Assembly (NCBI GenBank): GCA_016745315.1
Contig: CP066886.1
Span: 1,891,501 to 1,955,500 of the forward strand
Length of the DNA stretch: 64,000 nucleotides
Direction: 5' to 3'
Source: Arthrospira sp. PCC 9108
Lineage (GTDB): Bacteria; Cyanobacteriota; Cyanobacteriia; Cyanobacteriales; Microcoleaceae
In this document: one piece after another, positions 17,953-27,258 of the stretch
Layout of the letters: every line of letters begins with the position of its first letter
How positions within the stretch are numbered: the stretch's first letter is position 1
Translations under genes and position numbers: made by a program
Notes under the pieces: model-generated
The model's input: the letters and a program-made list of their open reading frames with translations, nothing else
What the model was told of the DNA's origin: nothing
Database searches by the model: none

Positions 17953-19704
17953 GTGCTTTATTTAGCGGAAGTACAAAAGCAGAAAAGTGGTTTTATAGGT
18001 GGCGGTCGGGCTGAACTCAAGTTGCTGGTTTGTCAGCGGGGCGAGAACAATTGGAGCGCCGTACCGGGGGACGATCTGGTTCCGGCGGAGGATGCCAACA
18101 GCTATAAGGATGGCGCTCTAGTGTTAGTCGAACTCAATGCCAGCAAACAAGTTCAGCGCATCGAGGACGGCAAAAAACTGGTCAGAATTCTTGAAGATTT
18201 TTCCCGATTGCAAGACAGATTCAAAAATCAACAAGAAGAAATCGAACAGTGGAAAGAATCCCTCACCTACCAAACTCAAGAACTAAATCGCCGAGAACAA
18301 GAACTAAATCGTCGAGAAATGGAAATGGAATCTCGGCGAGAACAGATGGATCATCTGGAAGCTGAACTCGATAAGCTCGAACAACAGCGACAGAGCCTGG
18401 AAAGGAGCAAACAACAAGAGGAGAAACTGCGAGCTGAAATAGACAAGGCTCGCCACGAAGTTGAGAGTAGCCGATCGCAACTTGAAGAAGAAAAGCGATC
18501 GCTTGAGGAACAGCGGGCAGAACTGGAAACCCATAAAGGATTAAGCCCAGAAAAAGCCCAAGAAATGCAAGCACTTCTGGAGCTACTCTCAGGTGGTAAC
18601 TCTATCGAGTCTCTCAGAGAATTGATAGAGCGAGCCCAAAACCAGATCAATGATGGCATCTCTGTAGGACAAACCTACCGTCAGCAAATGGAAGAACACC
18701 GCAACCGTGCTTCTGAGTTGCAGCAGGAGGTAGACCAAGTGACTACACTGCGCCATCAGTGGTCAGAATGGCATCAGTCCCACATCACGTTGTTAAATGA
18801 TCGGGCACAACTGAACTCCCGCCAAAATCTGTTGGAATTCAATGAACAACAAATTCAGCGATTAGAACAAAATATTGAATACCGACAGGCCCTGTTAGAG
18901 CAACTGCAACGTCTTTCTGAGTCGGTTGCTAGTCGTTCCACTTCTGGAGTTAAGGTAGATACGGCACCCTTGCAGAAAATGCCCATTGAACAACTACAGG
19001 CGGAAGTTCAACGCTTGCAGGAAGAATGGGATCGATGGTTCCGCATGGTTAAAGAACAAGAAGAGGAACTCAAATATAAACAAGAGGAAATTGAGGAACT
19101 TCAACAGGAAATTAATCGGGCTTCTGGGAGCGTTCGCGCTCAGAAAGAATCGGATCTAGCCGATGAACAAGATGCCTATCAAATGCTGAATAAAACCCTA
19201 GAAGGACAGCGTCGGACTTTGGGGGAAAGGGAAGACCACATGAACCAGTATCAAGCGGTTTTGCTACAACGACAAGGTAGCGCCGGAACTGTTGATCTGG
19301 GGGTTGCTCTTGGCTTTCCGTCAATTCTGGCTGCTATTGAAAAACAGCAGCAAGCCAGCCGAAGTGAACTTGAGCAGTTGCGCGATCGCACGGAACAATT
19401 AAAAACTGAAATTTCTAACACGGACGCGCAATTGTCCCAACAAGAAACTGAACAGGAACAGAAACGTCAGCAACTAGAAGCCCAAGAACAGAGTTGGATT
19501 AAACAAAAACAAACGTTAGCTGAAATTCAAGGTCGCGCTAATCTCTATGAAGAATTACTACCATCCCTTGAGGAAAACTGGAATAATTTACAAGAGCAGA
19601 TCGAATCGTTGTTAACACAATTTAATCAAATTCAGGAACTCAGCCAACAGCAAACTCAAACACAAGGAGAACTTAGTCAACTAATATCTGGTCTGATTTC
19701 CTAA
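17953..19704 (+). CDS. hmpF: HmpF-like coiled-coil motility protein
   Basis: 583 aa. A short conserved globular N-terminus (MLYLAEVQKQKSGFIGGG, then ELKLLVCQRG and WSAVPGDDLVPA) is followed by a long coiled coil rich in Glu, Gln and Arg (about residues 85-580), with a break near 330-345. HmpF is needed for type IV pilus-driven gliding in filamentous cyanobacteria, where it acts at the cell poles. The N-terminus is the basis for the call; coiled coil alone would not be enough. Mobile elements lie on both sides. Confidence 0.8.
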   Translation: MLYLAEVQKQKSGFIGGGRAELKLLVCQRGENNWSAVPGDDLVPAEDANSYKDGALVLVELNASKQVQRIEDGKKLVRILEDFSRLQDRFKNQQEEIEQWKESLTYQTQELNRREQELNRREMEMESRREQMDHLEAELDKLEQQRQSLERSKQQEEKLRAEIDKARHEVESSRSQLEEEKRSLEEQRAELETHKGLSPEKAQEMQALLELLSGGNSIESLRELIERAQNQINDGISVGQTYRQQMEEHRNRASELQQEVDQVTTLRHQWSEWHQSHITLLNDRAQLNSRQNLLEFNEQQIQRLEQNIEYRQALLEQLQRLSESVASRSTSGVKVDTAPLQKMPIEQLQAEVQRLQEEWDRWFRMVKEQEEELKYKQEEIEELQQEINRASGSVRAQKESDLADEQDAYQMLNKTLEGQRRTLGEREDHMNQYQAVLLQRQGSAGTVDLGVALGFPSILAAIEKQQQASRSELEQLRDRTEQLKTEISNTDAQLSQQETEQEQKRQQLEAQEQSWIKQKQTLAEIQGRANLYEELLPSLEENWNNLQEQIESLLTQFNQIQELSQQQTQTQGELSQLISGLIS

Positions 19705-19735
19705 ACTGAGGATGAAACCCAGAAACAAGTCATAA

Positions 19736-19912
19736 GTGCGAAACCTTCAGGCATGAAATAGGGTTTAAATACCTGAAATAGCCGCCTGGTGGGGGTTTCA
19801 TCCCCTAGGCGGAATACAAGGAACGCACTCCTGACCGACCCCATAACTGTTTATATGTCCCTAAGTTTTGTATCCCAAGATACCAAAATTAGGCAGGGAA
19901 CCCAAGGTCAAC
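19736..19912 (+). mobile_element. group II intron 5'-end remnant
   Basis: Starts GTGCGAAACCTTCAGGCATG and follows the first 180 nt of the intact introns (GCCGCCTGGTGGGGG, CATAACTGTTTATATGTCCC, GGCAGGGAACCCAAGGTCAA) before homology stops. It begins 31 bp after hmpF. Confidence 0.8.
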
Positions 19913-19932
19913 ACGCTCTGTAACAAATCGGG

Positions 19933-20078
19933 TAGGGGTCGAGAATGGAGTCACCTCCATCCCCTCCCATTCAAAACCGTGCTTGAGATTTTCACCTCAC
20001 ACGGATCCTGGTGTGGATGCCCACATTGTCAGTGGCACAGCGATACCAACCGCTGCTTTGTCCTTCTTTGTTCAGAGC
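19933..20078 (-). mobile_element. group II intron 3'-end remnant, opposite strand
   Basis: Minus strand carries a domain V-like hairpin (GATCCGTGTGAGG...CACGGTT) and the end CGACCCCTA next to 19933. It faces the 5' remnant at 19736-19912 and is cut on the other side by IS630 at 20079. Confidence 0.7.
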
Positions 20079-21064
20079 TATAGCACAAGACAGAACAGTT
20101 AGGACGCATAGCATTAGTCAAGGTGGTTAGGACGCAGCCTTGAGAACGGAATCCATGGCATCATCGAGAGAATCAAACTGCTCACGTGCAATGGCGAATG
20201 CGGGCTTTCAACCACGACCAACATTTCTCTATCTTGTTGAGGTCTGGCGAATAAGGTGGTAGATAGAGCAAACGGCATTGAGCCGCCTCCACTAGCTCAG
20301 GAATCCGTCCCCCTTTATGAAACGTTGCATTGTCTAGCACTAGAGTCTGACCTGGCTTCAGTGTTGGAATTAAGATGAACTCCAACCACAACTCAAACAC
20401 TGTCCGATTACAACAACCCTCAAAGCGATCGGGGGCTAAGAGTTGTTGATGACACCATGCGGCTATATAGCTCACCCTGCCCTGCCTCTTCCCGGATTTG
20501 AGGGCATCGAAGCGTTGTCCTTCCTCGCAGTAACCATAAGGGTAATCCGAGTCTTGACTATTCATGCCAGCTTCATCGAGGTAAACCAACCCTTCCGACT
20601 CCATATGTTCAATCTGAGCAATAAACTCCTCTCGCTGTTGCTCATCACCTTCTTGGTAGCCGTAAGTTTTTTTTCTGGTGAAGCCAATTTTCTTCAAGGC
20701 TCTGGATATGGTGCGAGGAGAGATGTCGTCATCCCAAAGTTGAGCCATTTGAGCGGAGGTTTTGTGGCCATGCTCTTGGGCAAAAGCCTTGAATTTATGC
20801 CAGTCGGTAATTTTGTGGTTATTGCCAGGTCGGTGATTAGGTTTAGGGAGGAAGTCTCCGGTCTGTGCTTTTCTTTGCAGCCAGAGATTGATAGTGTTCC
20901 GGCTGACATGGAAAACTTGACTGGCTTCGGTTTTGGGTATACCGTATAGTTCAATTGCATTAATAACTTTTTGTCTAAGGTTGTAACTGTAGGGGGCTGG
21001 CATTTTGGGTCTTATGTAGATATCCTTGCCATTATACGTCCTAACTGTTCTGTCTTGTGCTATA
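20079..21064 (-). mobile_element. IS630-family insertion sequence
   Basis: Bounded by inverted TATAGCACAAGACAGAACAG (20079) and its complement ending at 21064, about 986 bp, with TA at both ends as expected for the family's TA target. It carries the transposase at 20182-21003. Confidence 0.85.
20182..21003 (-). CDS. IS630 transposase, 3' end frameshifted
   Basis: 273 aa. N-terminal helix-turn-helix (GIPKTEASQVFHVSRNTINLW), then the DDE triad: YLDEAGMN, LVLDNATFH and LNKIEKCWSWLK. After IRHCT a stop follows, while EQFDSLDDAMDSVLKAAS continues in another frame. The other copy has the same break, so it is inherited, and the catalytic core is complete. Activity is possible. Confidence 0.85.
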   Translation of the reverse strand: MPAPYSYNLRQKVINAIELYGIPKTEASQVFHVSRNTINLWLQRKAQTGDFLPKPNHRPGNNHKITDWHKFKAFAQEHGHKTSAQMAQLWDDDISPRTISRALKKIGFTRKKTYGYQEGDEQQREEFIAQIEHMESEGLVYLDEAGMNSQDSDYPYGYCEEGQRFDALKSGKRQGRVSYIAAWCHQQLLAPDRFEGCCNRTVFELWLEFILIPTLKPGQTLVLDNATFHKGGRIPELVEAAQCRLLYLPPYSPDLNKIEKCWSWLKARIRHCT

Positions 21065-21480
21065 ATTATTAATTATTCATTATAGGGGCGCGCCTCGGCC
21101 GTCAATTCTCAATTCCCCACCCAGGTTGTGGTAAACCCGCCCCACCGTTTCCCCTGAGAAACCCGGTTTCTTGACCACGATATGGGGGTGGTGCCGTGGT
21201 GCGTCAGATGAACCAAATTGGCCGTTGACCCGATAGGTTATCCCTCTGACGCACCCTACGAGGGTGATAATTATTAATTATTAATTGTAGGGGCGCGCCT
21301 CGGCCGTCAATTCTCAATTCCCCACCCAGGTTGTGGTAAACCCGCCCCACCGTTTCCCCTGAGAAAACCGGTTTCTTTGAGAAACCGGGTTTCTTGACCA
21401 CGATATGGGTGGTGCGTCAGATGAACCAAATTGGCCGTTGACCCGATAGGTTATCCCTCTGACGCACCCTATGGACTAGA
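21065..21480. repeat. two tandem copies of a 205-bp palindrome-rich repeat
   Basis: Copies begin near 21085 and 21290 (GGGGCGCGCCTCGGCCGTC). Each holds a GGGGCG/CGCCCC stem, an AAACCCGGTTTC stem, and GGTGCGTCAGATGAA...CTGACGCACC terminal-like inverted repeats. It is related to the arrays at 43155 and 52655. No gene is seen up to gmd at 21531. Confidence 0.8.
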
Positions 21481-21530
21481 ATGATGATTCGGTTATTATC
21501 TGTATTTGGTAGTCTGAACCACCCCGGTAT

Positions 21531-22493
21531 ATGAAAAAAGCGCTAATTTGTGGAATATCTGGACAAGATGGGGCTTATTTAGCCTCACTGCTGTTAGATA
21601 AAGGCTATGCCGTATATGGTACTTCCCGCGATGCTCAGATGTCCTCATTTCGGAACTTGAAAAGGTTGGGAATTTATGACCGAGTGAAATTATCTTCCAT
21701 GTCTCTCACCGACTTTCGTAGTGTTCTTCAAGTTTTGACCCAGGTTGAACCACAGGAAGTCTATAACTTGGCGGGTCAGAGTTCCGTTGGTCTATCCTTT
21801 GACCAACCTGTGGAAACCCTCGATAGTATCGCCGGGGGAACCCTCAACCTCTTAGAAGCGATCCGATTTACTGGCGCACCTATTAAACTCTATAATGCTG
21901 GGTCTAGTGAGTGTTTTGGTGATACCTACGGCGAACCCGCTGATGAAAATACCCCCTTTCGTCCTCGCAGTCCCTACGCAGTCGCTAAGTCCGCCGCCTT
22001 TTGGGAAGTCGCTAACTATCGGGAAGCCTATGGTTTATTTGCTTGTTCTGGAATACTATTTAACCATGAGTCGCCCCTGAGACCCCCCCGGTTTGTGACT
22101 CAGAAAATTATTCATGGAGCCTGTGCGATCGCCTCTGGAAATCAGGATAAACTATATTTGGGTAGAATCTCCGTGCAGCGAGATTGGGGTTGGGCTCCTG
22201 AGTATGTCGAGGCTATGTATTTGATGCTTCAGCAGTCACAAGCCGATGATTATGCGATCGCTACCGGGGAAACTTACTCTCTCCAGGATTTTGTCAAAAC
22301 CGCTTTTGATTGTGTCGGTCTAAACTGGGAAGATTTTGTCGAAACTGACCAAAGCCTCTACCGTCCCACAGATATCGCTGTCGGTCGCGCCTCCCCCGCC
22401 AAGGCTAAACATCAGTTAGGATGGGAGGCTAAGTTTAAAATGCCTGATATAGTCAGAATGATGGTCCAAGCACAACAGGAGCGATCGCCATAA
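21531..22493 (+). CDS. gmd: GDP-mannose 4,6-dehydratase family protein
   Basis: 320 aa, extended short-chain dehydrogenase. GISGQDGAYLASLLL is the NAD(P) Rossmann motif; NLAGQSSVGLSF, GSSECFGD and YAVAK (Tyr/Lys pair) are active-site segments; LFNHESPLRPPRFVTQKI is typical of Gmd. It converts GDP-mannose to GDP-4-keto-6-deoxymannose for deoxyhexoses in surface glycans. It is shorter than the 345-370 aa usual for Gmd, so the related Rmd reductase cannot be excluded. The next gene is glycan-associated. Confidence 0.85.
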   Translation: MKKALICGISGQDGAYLASLLLDKGYAVYGTSRDAQMSSFRNLKRLGIYDRVKLSSMSLTDFRSVLQVLTQVEPQEVYNLAGQSSVGLSFDQPVETLDSIAGGTLNLLEAIRFTGAPIKLYNAGSSECFGDTYGEPADENTPFRPRSPYAVAKSAAFWEVANYREAYGLFACSGILFNHESPLRPPRFVTQKIIHGACAIASGNQDKLYLGRISVQRDWGWAPEYVEAMYLMLQQSQADDYAIATGETYSLQDFVKTAFDCVGLNWEDFVETDQSLYRPTDIAVGRASPAKAKHQLGWEAKFKMPDIVRMMVQAQQERSP

Positions 22494-22565
22494 TACCATA
22501 TTATAGATATGATATGATACAACAGTCTGTGCTGACACCTCTGATTTTTGATTAACTATTTACTA

Positions 22566-23096
22566 ATGGCTAAAAACAAAGAAGTTCACATTCTGGAAGT
22601 TGTCTTAGTCCCTAAAGAGGACTGTGAGTCCCTGCTGGGTTTTATGATTGATAGACCCCAAGCCGAAGCTAAACTTAACTCTTCCCAAGTCGAGTTTTCC
22701 GGTTGGGTATTGGGTAAAACTTCCCCCGCTATTGCTGTGGAAGTCCTACAGGGGGAAAAGATTGTTAAAACTATTTCCGTCAGTGATTCTCGTCCTGATG
22801 TCGCCAGGGTTTACCCAGACGCACCAACCGCCAGTATTAGTGGCTTTAAAGAAAGCATTGATTTGGGGGAATTTTCGGGAGAAAATGAACTCACTGTACA
22901 GGCAATTTTGCGGGATGATAGTATTATTACTATCGGACAGGTGCGATTCCAAACTCCTGAATCGGCTCAAGTTTCCGAATCCGCCACTGTCGTATCATCT
23001 GAAAGGCTCGAACGTGCTAAGGCTGATTTAGAGCGATCGCGTCAATTTTTGGAACAGGTAAAAGCCGACTTAGCCAAATACGAAGTTAACCCATAA
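22566..23096 (+). CDS. hypothetical protein with a beta-sandwich domain seen in glycan/sulfotransferase proteins
   Basis: 176 aa from ATG 22566 (an upstream in-frame TTG at 22548 is less likely). The middle (FSGWVLGKTSPAIAVEV, then PDVARVYPDAPTAS and SGF) resembles a domain attached to cyanobacterial sulfotransferases and glycosyltransferases. The C-terminal 35 residues form a short coiled coil (ERAKADLERSRQFLEQVK). It lies 72 bp after gmd. Function unknown. Confidence 0.5.
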   Translation: MAKNKEVHILEVVLVPKEDCESLLGFMIDRPQAEAKLNSSQVEFSGWVLGKTSPAIAVEVLQGEKIVKTISVSDSRPDVARVYPDAPTASISGFKESIDLGEFSGENELTVQAILRDDSIITIGQVRFQTPESAQVSESATVVSSERLERAKADLERSRQFLEQVKADLAKYEVNP

Positions 23097-23274
23097 CCAC
23101 AGCTATATCGTCATTCCTCCTCTGGGAAACCCCTAGGAACCCTCCCCGTTTGTTGATTAACGCCACCCACATCAACCTATTTTGTGAGTCAAGCGCCGCC
23201 AAACCTACCACCTCCGTTTCCCGGAATGGTCCGTGTTGGGTTCCACCTCCTTTCACCCCCCCAACCCAGGGGAA

Positions 23275-23661
23275 TTAGAATTGTATGTGGTCGCCATATT
23301 TAGCCCGCAAACCCTCCCAGGCTTCCACCTGTCCCGGTTCATATTCTCCCGGTTTTCCCCATTGTAAAAAAGCACTTAAAGCCGGTTGATTTTCAGCATC
23401 TAAAAACCGAATCGCATAGGTAGTAAAATTCCCGCGCTTCGCTTCTCCTGTCTCGAATTTCACCGCTTTAATTTGGTCAATATTTAGGTGAAATTCAAAC
23501 AAATCACTGTGCATATTAGCATACATTCCTTTAGGAAGTTCTGCATAAAATAGCTTTTGAATTTTCCCTTTAACTTCCAGAACCGCAGCACTACTGGTCA
23601 CAATTAACCGCAAAGTTCCCAAACTTTCGCAAGACTCTAACAACTCTTTTAAATCAGCCAT
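23275..23661 (-). CDS. ChuX/HutX-like conserved protein
   Basis: 128 aa. LGTLRLIVTSSAAVLEVKGK, LFEFHLN, TYAIRFLD and FLQWGKPGEYEPGQVEAWE fit a conserved cyanobacterial family I recall as assigned to the ChuX/HutX heme-carrier fold. Heme binding is not shown by any residue here. It is 37 bp upstream-adjacent to phoH's end, same strand. Confidence 0.55.
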   Translation of the reverse strand: MADLKELLESCESLGTLRLIVTSSAAVLEVKGKIQKLFYAELPKGMYANMHSDLFEFHLNIDQIKAVKFETGEAKRGNFTTYAIRFLDAENQPALSAFLQWGKPGEYEPGQVEAWEGLRAKYGDHIQF

Positions 23662-23698
23662 AGTTATTTTCAGCTATTACCTATCCAGCAATAGTAAT

Positions 23699-24652
23699 TT
23701 ATTTTTCATGTCGTTCATAGGCGGCGACAATCCGCTGAACCAGAGGATTCCGCACCACATCCGCCTGAGAAAACTCGCAAAAAGCAATCCCTTCAATATT
23801 TTGCAGAATCTTGAGGGCAACTGTCAACCCCGAAGATTGATTTATGGGTAGATCGGTCTGGGTAATATCACCCGTTACCACCATGCGCGATCGCGACCCC
23901 AAACGAGTCAGCACCATTTTCATCTGTCCAGGAGTCGTATTTTGCGCCTCATCAAGGATCACAAAAGAATTATTGAGAGTACGTCCTCGCATATAAGCAA
24001 TAGGTGCAACTTCAATAACTCCCCTTTCCATCAAATTAGCCGCTTTTTCTGGGTCTACCAACTCATAAATCGCATCATAAAGAGGTCGCAAATAAGGATT
24101 AACCTTTTGCTGCAAATCTCCCGGAAGGAAGCCTAGACGCTCCCCCGCCTCCACCGCTGGACGGGTAAGGATTAACCTTTCGTATTGGTCAGAAAGTAAC
24201 GCCTGAAGCGCGATAATTGCTGCTAGATAAGTTTTACCAGTTCCCGCTGGTCCAATGCAAAAAGTCAAATCATGGGTACGGATAGCTTGAATATATTGGC
24301 GCTGACGGAAAGTTTTAGCGCGTATATCCTGACCTCGGCGAGTTCTCGCTAAAACATCCTGCTGAAGTTCCCGCAGATTAGCTTCTTGGTGGGTATTAAT
24401 AGCATGACGAGCCGTCAGAATATCGGGGTCTGTGATAGTTTTACCATTTTCCCAAAAAGGTTTGAGGGATTCTATCAAAACTCGGCACAATTCCACCTGT
24501 TTAGTCGTACCACTAATCAGCAAATCTTGACCCCGCAAAACTATCTGAGTTCCAGTTTGTTTAGACAGAGTTTTTAGATTATCCTCTTGATAACCCCCCA
24601 AGGCGATCGCACTTTCGATAGTAGGTAACTGAATCGTCAATCGCTCAGTCAT
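23699..24652 (-). CDS. phoH: PhoH-family ATPase
   Basis: 317 aa. An N-terminal KH-like segment (GTQIVLRGQDLLISG) precedes the P-loop NTPase domain: Walker A GPAGTGKTYLA (about 138), TRPAVEAGERLGFLPG, Walker B VILDEAQNTTPGQMK and VVTGDITQTDLP. PhoH proteins are cytoplasmic ATPases linked to RNA processing and phosphate stress. It follows khpA, rpsP and ffh on the same strand, an RNA/translation neighbourhood. Confidence 0.9.
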   Translation of the reverse strand: MTERLTIQLPTIESAIALGGYQEDNLKTLSKQTGTQIVLRGQDLLISGTTKQVELCRVLIESLKPFWENGKTITDPDILTARHAINTHQEANLRELQQDVLARTRRGQDIRAKTFRQRQYIQAIRTHDLTFCIGPAGTGKTYLAAIIALQALLSDQYERLILTRPAVEAGERLGFLPGDLQQKVNPYLRPLYDAIYELVDPEKAANLMERGVIEVAPIAYMRGRTLNNSFVILDEAQNTTPGQMKMVLTRLGSRSRMVVTGDITQTDLPINQSSGLTVALKILQNIEGIAFCEFSQADVVRNPLVQRIVAAYERHEK

Positions 24653-24758
24653 TCAAAGTATCACCAAACATTATCTATACACCAGACCAATACAGGACAA
24701 TCAATCGGGAAAGCGACAGACAGGCGATCCTCACGTCGCTTTCCTTAGCAACAGAAAA

Positions 24759-25181
24759 CTATCCGTCTCGATGAATTGGTCCCCTAGGGGCGGATGGACG
24801 AGTAGGGCGGCTGGTACGTTTCGGAGACGGACGGTTTCCTGAAACCCTGGGAGGGCGACCTGGGGTAGGACTGTCTTCGTAAATATCTAAATACACCGAT
24901 TCTCCAGCCACTCTAGCGATCGCAGATAGAACATTACGAATCGCTTGGATATTATGTCCCGAACGACCATAGACACGGCCCTTATCTTCCGCCTCAAAAG
25001 CCAATCTCACCCAAATTTTGCGGTGAGCTGGCGATCGCTCACAATCAACCCGCAGCGCCTCTGGCGACCCCAAAAACGGGCTAACTAAGAATCGTACCAA
25101 CTCCCCATAATTAGGATTGACTGACAGGTTCTGCGGTGCTGGGTTCAGCGATGACTCCGGACTTGAGTTGTTCAAATACAT
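24759..25181 (-). CDS. khpA: KH-domain RNA-binding protein
   Basis: 140 aa. The KH domain lies at about residues 25-100, with RVYGRSGHNIQAIRNVLSA containing the GXXG loop (GRSG). The C-terminus is a disordered Pro/Arg-rich tail. The start overlaps the end of rpsP by 71 bp in another frame; no later ATG exists, so either the overlap is real or translation starts at a non-ATG codon. KhpA-type proteins bind RNA; rpsP-khpA adjacency is widespread. Confidence 0.82.
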   Translation of the reverse strand: MYLNNSSPESSLNPAPQNLSVNPNYGELVRFLVSPFLGSPEALRVDCERSPAHRKIWVRLAFEAEDKGRVYGRSGHNIQAIRNVLSAIARVAGESVYLDIYEDSPTPGRPPRVSGNRPSPKRTSRPTRPSAPRGPIHRDG

Positions 25182-25404
25182 TGGCTTTTTGCAGAATGTT
25201 ACGCACAGTTCTAGTAGGTTGAGCCCCTTGTTTCAGCCGTCGAATAATAGCCGGGGTATCCAATCTAGTTTCATCCGTTCTGGGGTTATAAAAACCCAAC
25301 TCTTCCAGGGGACGACCTTCACGACGCGACAGACTATCTATCGCCACAATCCGATAACTAGCTTCTCGTTTCTTACCGTAACGTTTTAATCTCAGTTTGA
25401 TCAT
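25111..25404 (-). CDS. rpsP: 30S ribosomal protein S16
   Basis: 97 aa, normal length. MIKLRLKRYGKKREASYRIV, RREGRPLEELGFYNP and the GAQPTRTVRNIL segment are diagnostic. Part of the 30S subunit body. Confidence 0.97.
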   Translation of the reverse strand: MIKLRLKRYGKKREASYRIVAIDSLSRREGRPLEELGFYNPRTDETRLDTPAIIRRLKQGAQPTRTVRNILQKANVFEQLKSGVIAEPSTAEPVSQS

Positions 25405-25552
25405 TTGGATCTAATCAACTCTCCTTATCAATTTTAAGCTATTGTAGCAGTCTAGGACAGACTGACCACCAAATCCGCCTCTGAATCGGGGAAGAATGGG
25501 GGAACTTACTATTATAGCATTCCCAGAACCCAGCAAAAGTAAACTCCCACAG

Positions 25553-26964
25553 TCACAGTTGACCAAAACCCTTTTTCTTTTTGGCTTTCTTCTTCTTCTT
25601 ACCGCCAGCCATACCCGGCATTCCCATACCCGGCATTCCCATACCCGGCATTCCCATACCGGGAAACTGACCCCTACCCATTTGTTGCATTAAACTCCGC
25701 ATCCGCTGAAAATCGCTCACCAAACGCATCACATCCTTCTCAGCATATCCAGCCCCTTTAGCCACCCGCTTACGTCTTGACGGCGAATTGGACAGCAACT
25801 CAGGATTCTTACGCTCCTCAATAGTCATAGAATTAATCATAGCTTCCGAGCGTTTCAGTTGGCTTTCCCCCGCGTCCAACTGCTCCTGAGAAATTTTATT
25901 CATCCCCGGAATCAGTTTAACCAACCCCCCAAAGACCCCATATTTTTCATCAACCGGGTCTGCTTGAGAAAATCCGTGAAGTCAAACTTAGCCTCTAAAA
26001 TCTTCTCCTGCATCTTCTCAGCATCGGCGATATCAAACTCTTCCTCAGCCTTTTCCACCAATGTGAGGATGTCACCCATCCCTAAAATTCTCGATGCCAT
26101 ACGTTCCGGGTAAAAAGGTTGTAGAGCTTCCACCTTTTCCCCCACCCCGACAAACTTAATCGGAGCCCCAGAAACACGCCGAATTGACAGAGCCGCGCCG
26201 CCGCGACTATCCCCGTCCATTTTAGTGAGGATAGCACCAGTAATGCCAATTCGGTCATTAAAGGTCTGAGTCAGGGTAGCCGCTTCCTGACCCGTCATGG
26301 CATCAACTACTAACAAGGTCTCGTGAGGTTGAACCGTCTCCTTTATTTGAGCCAGTTCCGCCATCATATTCTGGTCAATTTGTAACCGACCAGCCGTATC
26401 AATGATAATTGTATCAATACCCTGGGCTTTGCCGTACTCAATACCCTGGCGAGCAATTTCTACCGGGTCGGCATCTTTCCCTAACTCGAATACGGGAACA
26501 TTTATCTGTTTCCCCAGAGTCATTAACTGGTCAATAGCTGCTGGTCGGTAAACGTCCGTAGCTACTAACAGGCTGCTGCGATTCTCTTTTTGTAGGTGCA
26601 AGGCTAACTTAGCCGAAGCTGTGGTTTTACCAGTTCCCTGCAAACCCGCCATTAACACGATGGTTGGTGGTTGTTGGGCTTCAGCCAGGGGAACATTGCT
26701 TTCCCCCATGACTTTGACTAACTCATCGTGAACAATTTTGATAAACTGTTGACCGGGTTTCACGCCGGATACTACTTGCGAACCCTGGGCTTGAACGCCA
26801 ACCTCTTTGATAAAATCTTTAACTACCATCAGGTTAACGTCCGCTTCCAATAGGGCGCGACGAACTTCTTTCAGAGCTTCCTGGATATTGGATTCTGTAA
26901 TTTTGTCCTGACCCCGGAGTTTTTTCCAGGCGGACTCTAAACGTTCAGAAAGGGCATCGAACAT
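25553..26964 (-). CDS. ffh: signal recognition particle GTPase Ffh, one frame break
   Basis: N and G domains (26964-25912): GLQGTGKTTASAKLA, DVYRPAAIDQL, DTAGRL, TKMDGDSRGGAAL. M domain (to 25553): KLIPGMNKIS, RRKRVAKGAG and a Met/Gly-rich tail GMGMPGMGMPG, ending in a Lys-rich stretch. Between them the frame breaks at the run of six C (plus strand) at 25925-25930; seven would read GSLGGLVKLIPGMN continuously, about 470 aa. Ffh binds signal peptides and SRP RNA and delivers ribosomes to the membrane. Because it is normally essential, a sequencing error is the simplest reading. Confidence 0.93.
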
Positions 26965-27153
26965 AAATAATAATGCTTTAGTGAAAGGTTCTGGCTGCTA
27001 TAATTTTGGCCATGGGGCGATCGCATTTTACCACAGCAACCTAACGAAAAATGTCTCCCTCCCCGAACGCACCTCCAATCAGGCGAGTAATTGGGTAGGA
27101 TATCCGGTTAAGGCTATGGCCGGCGATCGCATTTAATGCCGTATTTTTGGAAA

Positions 27154-27242
27154 AAACTCCCCGGGTAGGATTCGAACCTGATACATAGCCTATAACCCCT
27201 ATTCTACCGTTACTTAGGTGTTACTCAAAACCATAGCAGGAT
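27154..27242. repeat. 89-bp inverted repeat, left of recombinase 2
   Basis: Perfect inverted match to 28792-28880 over 89 bp. Outer part is the tRNA-Asn 3' end, then the 25-bp motif at 27185-27209, then sequence ending CCATAGCAGGAT 16 bp before the recombinase ATG. Confidence 0.95.
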
Positions 27243-27258
27243 AACAAGTGAGTAAAAA